Positions 27,513 through 35,132 of a stretch of DNA of 35,132 bases are shown here, piece after piece. The DNA is from Candidatus Zixiibacteriota bacterium. GTDB lineage: Bacteria > Zixibacteria > MSB-5A5 > GN15 > FEB-12. Numbering within the stretch: position 1 is the first letter of the stretch; every line of letters starts with the position of its first letter. The DNA lies in assembly GCA_029858555.1 (NCBI GenBank), contig JAOUEU010000006.1, forward strand, positions 1 to 35,132, written 5' to 3'. The notes beneath the pieces are model-generated. The model was not told the DNA's origin and did no database searches. It saw nothing but the letters and a program-made list of their open reading frames with translations. The position numbers and the translations under genes were made by a program.

Positions 27513-29390
27513 ATGAACAAGAGCCTAGAAAACATTTACGATGTAGCCGTGATTGGCGGTGGCCATGCCGGTGTTGAAGCGGCCCTGGCCGTGGCCCGCA
27601 TGGGCAAGACGGCGGCGTTGATCACTATGGATGCGAATAGACTGGCCCTGATGTCCTGCAATCCGGCCATCGGCGGTATTGCCAAGTCCCACGTTGTCAA
27701 GGAGGTCGATGCCCTCGGCGGGTTGATGGGACGGGCTATCGACGCTACTGGTATACAGTTTCGGCGTCTGAACTTGTCGCGTGGTCCGGCGGTCTGGTCT
27801 ACTCGGGTACAGGCTGACCGTATTGCTTACACCAAATACGTCTCTGATCTTGTCGGCGCTCACAAAAACGTGACCATGGTGGAAGATGTGGCCGGGGAGC
27901 TGCTCGCCGACGGTACAGCCGTTTGCGGAGTCAGAACCGAGCAGGGGGAAATCATTCGTTCAAGGGCGGTTATCGTAACCACCGGGACATTCCTCGCGGG
28001 ACTGATCCATATCGGCGAGAAGAAAATAAAGGCCGGTCGAATGGATGAACAGGCCGCTTACGAATTGAGCAAGTCCCTGCTGTCTTTGGGATTTGAGCTG
28101 GGAAGACTGAAAACCGGCACTCCCCCCCGCCTTGACGGGGACACTGTAAATTGGGAGAAATGCGAAAAGCAACAAGGCCATGAACCTATACCGTTCTTTT
28201 CTTATAGCAACGGGCGACGAAAGGTCGATCAGGTTGCCTGTTATCTGACCAAAACAACTGCTGAGACCAAAAGAATCATATCCGCCAATTTTGGCCGCTC
28301 GCCGATATTCTCAGGCCAGATCACGTCAACCGGCCCAAGGTATTGTCCTTCAATCGAGGCCAAGTTTCATCGTTTCGCCGACAAGGAAAGTCATCAGATC
28401 TTTCTGGAGCCGGAAGGCAACGGAACTAACGAGATATATCCCAACGGCTTTTCAACCGCTCTGCCTGAAGAAGTGCAAAATTCAGCGATCAGAACCGTGG
28501 TGGGATTGGAACATGCAAAAATAACGAGGCCGGGGTATGCTATTGAATATGATTACAGTCCGGCCTATCAAATAAAACCTTCGCTGGAAACGAGGCGAGT
28601 CCGCGGTTTGTTTTTCGCCGGACAAATAAACGGGACTTCGGGATACGAAGAGGCGGCCGGCCAGGGGTTGATGGCCGGAATTAATGCGGTTCTTTATATA
28701 GAGCATGAGCCGCCGTTTGTTCTCGATCGCTCCGAGGCCTATATCGGTGTTATGATCGATGACCTGACAACGCGCTCGACCACAGAACCTTACCGTCTTT
28801 TCACTTCAAGGGCCGAGTACCGTCTGGCCCTGCGCGAGGACAATGCGCGAGACCGGCTTTTTGGCTACGCTAAGAAATACGGCTTGATCCCGGAGGGTGA
28901 CTTCGCAGAGTTCGAAAAGCTGAAAAAAGAAACAGAAGGTGTAATCAACAGGCTCCGGAGGACCCGCATCAAGGTGGCCGATTTGGGGGACCTGGGTATT
29001 AGGTTCAAAAAGACCGAAAGGATCAGCCTCGAAAATCTATTGAAGCAACCTAACATAACTATCAATGAGGCCCTGCCCTTTCTCAAACAGGCAGACCCGG
29101 CCTTGCCCGACAGGCACGAGGTTCTCGAACGGGCGGCTATTTTCATCAGGTACAGCGGCTATATTGGCAAACAGAAGCGGGAAATTGAAAAGTTCAGACG
29201 CATGGAAGAGGAGAGAATCCCCTTCGATTTCGATTATGAGACAGTGAGCGGCTTGAAAGTGGAAGCGCGGGAGAAGTTCCTTCACTTCCGTCCGGCCTCA
29301 CTGGGTCAAGCCGGCCGGATAGAGGGTGTCAGTCCGGGTGATATTGCTGTTCTTTCAGTTTACCTGATGAGACATAAAGGTGCCGACTGA
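27513..29390 (+). CDS. mnmG: tRNA uridine-5-carboxymethylaminomethyl modification enzyme MnmG
   Basis: YDVAVIGGGHAGVEAALAVARMG, SCNPAIGGIAKSHVVKEVDALGG, GLFFAGQINGTSGYEEAAGQGLMAGINA. Confidence 0.97.
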   Translation: MNKSLENIYDVAVIGGGHAGVEAALAVARMGKTAALITMDANRLALMSCNPAIGGIAKSHVVKEVDALGGLMGRAIDATGIQFRRLNLSRGPAVWSTRVQADRIAYTKYVSDLVGAHKNVTMVEDVAGELLADGTAVCGVRTEQGEIIRSRAVIVTTGTFLAGLIHIGEKKIKAGRMDEQAAYELSKSLLSLGFELGRLKTGTPPRLDGDTVNWEKCEKQQGHEPIPFFSYSNGRRKVDQVACYLTKTTAETKRIISANFGRSPIFSGQITSTGPRYCPSIEAKFHRFADKESHQIFLEPEGNGTNEIYPNGFSTALPEEVQNSAIRTVVGLEHAKITRPGYAIEYDYSPAYQIKPSLETRRVRGLFFAGQINGTSGYEEAAGQGLMAGINAVLYIEHEPPFVLDRSEAYIGVMIDDLTTRSTTEPYRLFTSRAEYRLALREDNARDRLFGYAKKYGLIPEGDFAEFEKLKKETEGVINRLRRTRIKVADLGDLGIRFKKTERISLENLLKQPNITINEALPFLKQADPALPDRHEVLERAAIFIRYSGYIGKQKREIEKFRRMEEERIPFDFDYETVSGLKVEAREKFLHFRPASLGQAGRIEGVSPGDIAVLSVYLMRHKGAD

Positions 29391-30004
29391 TGAATTCATC
29401 TGATAGTGCGCTTATCTATAACGCAAAAGATCTGCTGGATAAGTACGATCCCACAAAAAGCTTAGATCGATTTTTCAGCCACCTGGCCCGTGAAAATAAG
29501 CGGGTCAACCTGGTTTCACGTGAAACCATCAGCGGCGATCGCCTTACCCAATTAGCGGCCGAATCACTGGCTGTTTTTGAGACTATCCCGTCGGCCAGCG
29601 TCGAGTCGTACCTTGACATCGGCTCCGGCGGCGGCTTTCCAGCGGTACCCATTCTTCTCACGCACTCGGTCGCACGGGCGGTGCTTGTCGAACGAACACA
29701 GAAGAAAGCGTCAGCTCTCAGGCGTATTCTCCTTGCCCTGGGCGTCAAGGCCACGATCCTGGCTACTACATTCGAGACGACGTCATTCCACGAAGATTTT
29801 GACCTGGTGACGCTCCGCCTGGTGCGGCTGACTCAGCCCCTGTTTACGGCCATAATGGCGGCGGTCAAACCGGGGGGAAGATTTTTGTACTACGCAGCTT
29901 CAGACTTTCCGACCGGTTCCGACCGGTGGAACTGTTCGTCCGGCAGCTATCGTGTTGGCCGCGAATCTCATCCGATATCTTACACGCTTTTTGTAAAAAC
30001 GTAG
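29390..30004 (+). CDS. rsmG: 16S rRNA (guanine527-N7)-methyltransferase RsmG
   Basis: NKRVNLVSRE, YLDIGSGGGFPAVPILL, VERTQKKASALRRIL; TGATG overlap with mnmG. Confidence 0.93.
   Translation: MNSSDSALIYNAKDLLDKYDPTKSLDRFFSHLARENKRVNLVSRETISGDRLTQLAAESLAVFETIPSASVESYLDIGSGGGFPAVPILLTHSVARAVLVERTQKKASALRRILLALGVKATILATTFETTSFHEDFDLVTLRLVRLTQPLFTAIMAAVKPGGRFLYYAASDFPTGSDRWNCSSGSYRVGRESHPISYTLFVKT
29511..29528. promoter_or_regulatory. parS: parS site inside rsmG
   Basis: TGGTTTCACGTGAAACCA perfect 18-bp palindrome. Confidence 0.92.
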
Positions 30005-30049
30005 TCCACACCTGGTTTTTTGTTGATTTTTAGAGACCTTACCATAAAC

Positions 30050-30099
30050 TACCCAAAACCTTATAACAGTACTGAAAATGACGGGATGAGTTTTGGGTA
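30050..30099. repeat. 10-bp inverted repeat flanking/overlapping the parA start
   Basis: TACCCAAAAC (30050-30059) and GTTTTGGGTA (30090-30099); the right arm contains the TTG start at 30093. Confidence 0.65.
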
Positions 30100-30851
30100 A
30101 GATTATAGCAATCGCCAATCAGAAGGGCGGTGTCGGCAAGACGACCACGGCCGTGAATCTGAGTTCGTGCCTGGCCGCCGCCGAGCAGAAGACACTGCTG
30201 ATAGACATGGATCCGCAGGCCAATTCCACCAGCGGGGTCGGTTTTGACAAGACGGCAGTGGAATCATCGGTCTATGATGTGCTTATTGACGCCAGGCCCA
30301 TTCGCGAAGTTATCAAACCGACCGACCTGCAATATCTCCACCTGGTGCCGTCGTCGATATCGCTGGTGGGTGCGGAGGTGGAGCTGGTCAGTATGCTCTC
30401 GCGGGAGACGCGTCTCCGGTCGGTGCTGACGGAGGTGGTTGACGAGTATCAGTACATCGTCATAGACTGTCCGCCCTCGCTGGGTCTATTGACCATCAAC
30501 ACCCTCACGGCGGCCGATTCCGTGATTATCCCGATCCAGTGCGAGTACTATGCGCTCGAGGGGCTGGGCCAGCTTTTGAACACGATCAAGCTGATCCAGG
30601 AGCATCTCAATCCGTCTTTGACAATTGAGGGAGTATTGCTAACGATGTACGACAGCCGCCTGAACCTTTCGCGGCAGGTTTCGGATGAGGTGCGCAAGTA
30701 TTTCGACGATAAAGTCTACGATACCGTCATCTCCCGCAACGTCCGTCTTTCCGAAGCGCCGTCGTTTGGCAAACCGATCATCCTTTACGATATTCTGTCT
30801 ACTGGCGCCGAAAACTACATGGCTCTGACAAAAGAGGTTATGGCACAATGA
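30093..30851 (+). CDS. parA: Chromosome partitioning ATPase ParA (Soj)
   Basis: IAIANQKGGVGKTTTAVNLSSCLA, DMDPQANSTSGVG, IDCPPSLGLLTINTLTAAD. Confidence 0.96.
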   Translation: MGKIIAIANQKGGVGKTTTAVNLSSCLAAAEQKTLLIDMDPQANSTSGVGFDKTAVESSVYDVLIDARPIREVIKPTDLQYLHLVPSSISLVGAEVELVSMLSRETRLRSVLTEVVDEYQYIVIDCPPSLGLLTINTLTAADSVIIPIQCEYYALEGLGQLLNTIKLIQEHLNPSLTIEGVLLTMYDSRLNLSRQVSDEVRKYFDDKVYDTVISRNVRLSEAPSFGKPIILYDILSTGAENYMALTKEVMAQ

Positions 30852-31696
30852 GCAAAGTTGTTCTGGGTAAAGGCCTGGGTGCTTTGATTCCGAGCGAGGC
30901 CGGCAAAGCGGCGGGTGAAAAGAGACTACGGATGGTATCGCTGGACGGCATCGCGCCCAACCCGATGCAGCCGCGCCGCGACTTCGATGAGGCTTCGCTT
31001 ATCGAACTGGCCGAATCTTTCAAGATGAACGGTATCATACAACCTATCGTTGTCAGGCAGGACGGCGCCGTTTACACGATCATAGTCGGCGAGCGGCGCT
31101 TCCGGGCGGCCCGGCTGGCCGGCCTGGAAGAGATTCCCGTGATGGTCATGGAGGACGTTGATGATGCGGGTATGCTGGAACTGGCCCTGGTCGAAAACCT
31201 GCAGAGGGAAAACCTCAATCCGCTCGAGGTGGCCGAGGCCTACCGGATGCTCATTGAGAAGTGCGGTTTGACTCAGCGGGAGGTGGCCGAGAAAGTCGGA
31301 CGCAGCCGCACGGCCGTGACCAACCTGTTGCGGCTGCTCATGCTTCCGGATTCGGTCAAGAGCTACATCCGCGAAGGCAAACTGAGCGAGGGCCATGCCC
31401 GGGCGGTGCTGGCGGTAAATGACGAGGCCGAGATGCTTCGCCTGAGTGAGCGAATAGTCAACGAGTCGCTCTCGGTGCGGCAGACAGAGGAAGTTACCCG
31501 CCGGAGCACTCGCCGGCGACTGGTGCCGAAGAAAAAACTGCCGGCGATCGCGGAGATGGAATCGTACCTCAAGCGCCTGCTGGCAACATCGGTGAAAATC
31601 AGCCATGGTTTGAAACGCGGCCGGATAAAGATCGAATATTACGGGGATGACGATCTCAATCGTCTGCTGGAACTGTTCCGCCGCATCGAGCAATAG
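30848..31696 (+). CDS. parB: Chromosome partitioning protein ParB (Spo0J)
   Basis: GKGLGALIP, PNPMQPRRDFDE, GERRFRAARLAGLEEIPVMV, ENLQRENLNPLEVAEAY, LTQREVAEKVGRSRTAVTNLLRLL, SEGHARAVL. Confidence 0.97.
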   Translation: MSKVVLGKGLGALIPSEAGKAAGEKRLRMVSLDGIAPNPMQPRRDFDEASLIELAESFKMNGIIQPIVVRQDGAVYTIIVGERRFRAARLAGLEEIPVMVMEDVDDAGMLELALVENLQRENLNPLEVAEAYRMLIEKCGLTQREVAEKVGRSRTAVTNLLRLLMLPDSVKSYIREGKLSEGHARAVLAVNDEAEMLRLSERIVNESLSVRQTEEVTRRSTRRRLVPKKKLPAIAEMESYLKRLLATSVKISHGLKRGRIKIEYYGDDDLNRLLELFRRIEQ

Positions 31697-31699
31697 CCC

Positions 31700-32488
31700 A
31701 TGGGAAAGGCAAAGTACGTAACGGTCATGATTGTGCCGGAGGGCACGGAATCACGCAGGGGGTTCCGTATCCGGCAATGGCTGCTCCAGTTCATAATCAT
31801 ATTCATCGCGTGTGTTCTGGTTGGCATCGTCTTGTTCTTCGCCTTTTACGGAAAAGTTCTGACGCGAGCGGCAATGACCGACAGGCTGGAAGCGGAGAAT
31901 GAACGACTTTTGCGATACCAGTACAAGGTCAAGATGCTCGAAGACAACCTGAAGCAGACGCGCGATATTGTGGGCCGGCTGGTGAAACTGGCCGGTATCG
32001 ATTACGAATTCCCGGAGATTCCCGATGATTCCACGATGTTCGCGTCACTGGACAGGGCGGCGATCGCACTGGCCGACCGCGCCGGCACACAGGACTGGAG
32101 TTTTCCCGCCGGTCTGCCGATTCAAGGATTTATAAGCCAGGGTTTTGAGACTGCCGATGAGGAACGGTATCATCCGGGTATTGACATCGCCTGTGCCGAG
32201 GGCACGCCGGTCCTGGCGACGGCGGCGGGGATGGTCATGTATGCCGATTACGATTCGGTGTATGGATACATGGTGGTTTTGAGACACAACGACAGCGTGG
32301 CGACGATATACGGCCACAACAGCGAATTACTGGTCGAGCTGGGGCAGAAGGTTCCGGCCGGCGGTCGGGTAGCGCTCTCGGGCAATACCGGCATATCCAC
32401 CGCCCCGCACCTTCATTACGAGATGAGAATTCACGATGAACCCATAAATCCTTTGGAAAATCCGTATGATAAAAAAGTCAACCAATAA
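31700..32488 (+). CDS. Membrane-anchored M23 family metallopeptidase
   Basis: N-terminal TM, coiled coil, then HPGIDIACAEGTPVLATAAGMVMYADYDSVYGYMVVLRH...YGHNSELLV...GNTGISTAPHLHYEMR. Confidence 0.93.
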   Translation: MGKAKYVTVMIVPEGTESRRGFRIRQWLLQFIIIFIACVLVGIVLFFAFYGKVLTRAAMTDRLEAENERLLRYQYKVKMLEDNLKQTRDIVGRLVKLAGIDYEFPEIPDDSTMFASLDRAAIALADRAGTQDWSFPAGLPIQGFISQGFETADEERYHPGIDIACAEGTPVLATAAGMVMYADYDSVYGYMVVLRHNDSVATIYGHNSELLVELGQKVPAGGRVALSGNTGISTAPHLHYEMRIHDEPINPLENPYDKKVNQ

Positions 32489-32888
32489 CGAAGTGGATGG
32501 TTTGATGAACACCATAATTGGCAAGGACACCATTATAACGGGCACCCTGGACGTTAAAGGGGCGCTTCGAGTCGACGGTACCGTTAAGGGTAAGGTCATT
32601 TGTTCGGATTGTGTGACGATCGGGGCTACTGGTCTGGTGGAGGCTGAAATAGAAGCCGACACCGCCATCGTGGCCGGGCGCATGGTCGGCAATATCAACG
32701 CCGTCGAGAAGATTGAACTGCAGGCTAAGTGCGAGATGGAAGGGGACTTGAAGACCAAATCCCTGGTGATTGAGCAGGGGGCCGTCTTCTGCGGAGCCTG
32801 TAATATGAAAGATAGGGGTCCCGATCTGGGATTTTTGCCGGCTGAGAAACAGAAGGCAGAAATTCTTGTTAACAGAGACGACGACTAA
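32466..32888 (+). CDS. Bactofilin (polymer-forming cytoskeletal protein)
   Basis: TIIGKDTIITGTLDVKGALRVDGTVKGKVICSDCVTIGATGLVEAEIEADTAIVAGRMVGNINAVEKIELQ beta-helix repeats; overlaps the M23 gene by 23 nt. Confidence 0.93.
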   Translation: MIKKSTNNEVDGLMNTIIGKDTIITGTLDVKGALRVDGTVKGKVICSDCVTIGATGLVEAEIEADTAIVAGRMVGNINAVEKIELQAKCEMEGDLKTKSLVIEQGAVFCGACNMKDRGPDLGFLPAEKQKAEILVNRDDD

Positions 32889-32892
32889 TTGC

Positions 32893-33019
32893 TGTGGACA
32901 AATCCACATTCGTTGATGTTTGTGGAAAAGGTCCGAATATTGTGGACAACCCCTTATCTTGTTGGTGTAAAACAAAATAATATCATTTAGGCCGGCCTAC
33001 AATCCGCCTTTTATCCACA
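32893..33019. promoter_or_regulatory. oriC: DnaA-box cluster, candidate oriC
   Basis: tgtggacaa (32893), tgtggaaaa (32921), tgtggacaa (32941) on the minus strand and exact ttatccaca (33011) on the plus strand, flanking an AT-rich stretch ~32953-32990. Confidence 0.6.
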
Positions 33020-33302
33020 AAAATCCGTACTTTAAGCCAAAGTTTGAATTGTAGTTAGCCTGTTTTTGTCATGTAACGGATTATCCCGGAGGGGCAATCT
33101 CTCACATTCAGAATGCCGTCAGGCTCTCTCAGATGTGACTCTTCACGGCTCGATATCAAGCCCATGCCGCCGCGGCAAGGCATCGGTGACTTTTTCAGGC
33201 TCTCTCTATTGATTTTCAACGAGATAAGTAGTAACTTTTCGCCGTTTAACCAGTATAAACGGAACAATTCAGAAAGAAACTGCGAAACACCCGGAGGAAT
33301 AG

Positions 33303-34310
<1,008 letters not shown>

Positions 34311-34362
34311 GCCGGTCGGTGGCGATGCGTTTATTAATCAATTTATAGTGTGACGGGAAACC

Positions 34363-35132
34363 ATGTCTGATTTTGGTCTGGTGATACACGGGGGGGCGGG
34401 GGCTATTGCCAAGCGCAATATGCCGCCGGAGTTGGAGAAAGAATACCGCGCGATACTGCCGGTAGTTCTACTGACCGGGTACGAGGTACTGAAAAGCGGC
34501 GGCAGCAGTCTTGACGCCGTGCAGAAAGCGATCAACGTGATGGAAGACTCGCCGCTGTTCAATGCCGGCAAGGGGGCGGTGTTCACATACGAGGGCGGCC
34601 ATCGACAGGATGCGGCCATCATGGACGGCAGCAACCTCAAGGTGGGTGCAGTGGCAGGCATACAGCATATCAAGAACCCTATCGACCTGGCGCGACTGGT
34701 GATGGAGAAATCGCCGCACATACTTATGGCGCAGGAGGGCGCGGAAGAGTTCGCTCGCGCGCACGGGATGGCACTTGTCGATGATGATTATTTCTTTACC
34801 GAACGGCGCTGGAAGCAGCTCGAGGAGTTGAAAGAGCGAGAAGCCCGACGCGCGGACATGACGGAGCTTTCCGAGGGGAGCGCCGAGGACGACAATAAAC
34901 ACGGCACGGTGGGTGCGGTGGCGCTCGACCGGGCGGGCAACCTGGCAGCGGGAACGTCCACCGGCGGCATGACGGGTTGCCGGTTCGGGCGCATCGGCGA
35001 TACGCCCATAATCGGTGCGGGCACGTATGCCGACAACGATACGTGCGCGGTGTCGGCCACGGGACACGGCGAGTATATCATTCGGGTGATGGCGGCCTAT
35101 GATATCGCCACGCTGATGAAGTACAGAGGGAT
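34363..35132 (+). CDS. Isoaspartyl peptidase/L-asparaginase (Ntn hydrolase), 3' truncated by window edge
   Basis: MSDFGLVIHGGAGAIAK..., FNAGKGAVFTYEG, AAIMDGSNLKVGAVAG, nucleophile Thr in KHGTVGAVALD, TSTGGMTGCRFGRIGDTPIIGAGTYAD; no stop before the window end. Confidence 0.93.
   Translation, partial: MSDFGLVIHGGAGAIAKRNMPPELEKEYRAILPVVLLTGYEVLKSGGSSLDAVQKAINVMEDSPLFNAGKGAVFTYEGGHRQDAAIMDGSNLKVGAVAGIQHIKNPIDLARLVMEKSPHILMAQEGAEEFARAHGMALVDDDYFFTERRWKQLEELKEREARRADMTELSEGSAEDDNKHGTVGAVALDRAGNLAAGTSTGGMTGCRFGRIGDTPIIGAGTYADNDTCAVSATGHGEYIIRVMAAYDIATLMKYRG

Noticed and set aside
30002-30012. tagtccaca as an additional DnaA box
   Set aside because: Two mismatches to TTATCCACA and isolated; expected by chance.
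33120-33210. Short direct repeat tcaggctctctc (two copies) upstream of moxR
   Set aside because: Only two 12-nt copies of low-complexity sequence; insufficient evidence for function.

Overview
A 35.1 kb bacterial chromosomal window with no transposase, phage, CRISPR or tRNA/rRNA gene that I could recognise. Left part: the 3' end of ilvC; a four-cistron minus-strand cell-wall cluster (DUF4398-like lipoprotein, YafK/DpaA-like YkuD protein, classical L,D-transpeptidase, and a possible degenerate YkuD-like protein); a DUF362 protein with C-terminal dockerin-like repeats; a HEAT-repeat/cyclophilin fusion; and a LolA-like protein followed by an adenosine-specific-kinase family protein. Middle: IscU/NifU-like scaffold, TIGR00300 family protein, HflX, CheY-like receiver, an M1-like pseudopeptidase, P-loop NTPase, M24 peptidase, Nudix hydrolase, MurJ-like flippase, D-glucuronyl C5-epimerase-like protein, and a tandem family of secreted PepSY-like repeat proteins whose last member is frameshifted. 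Right part: the classical origin-proximal cluster rpmH-rnpA-yidD-yidC-mnmE-mnmG-rsmG-parA-parB with two parS palindromes, then M23 peptidase-bactofilin, a DnaA-box cluster that is a candidate oriC, a MoxR ATPase, and a truncated isoaspartyl peptidase/asparaginase. The observations I rate highest are the DnaA-box cluster at 32.89-33.02 kb, the PepSY-like repeat family with its frameshift, the YkuD/DUF4398 cluster, and the M1 fold that has lost its HEXXH motif. All functional calls come from reading motifs by eye; no searches were run.
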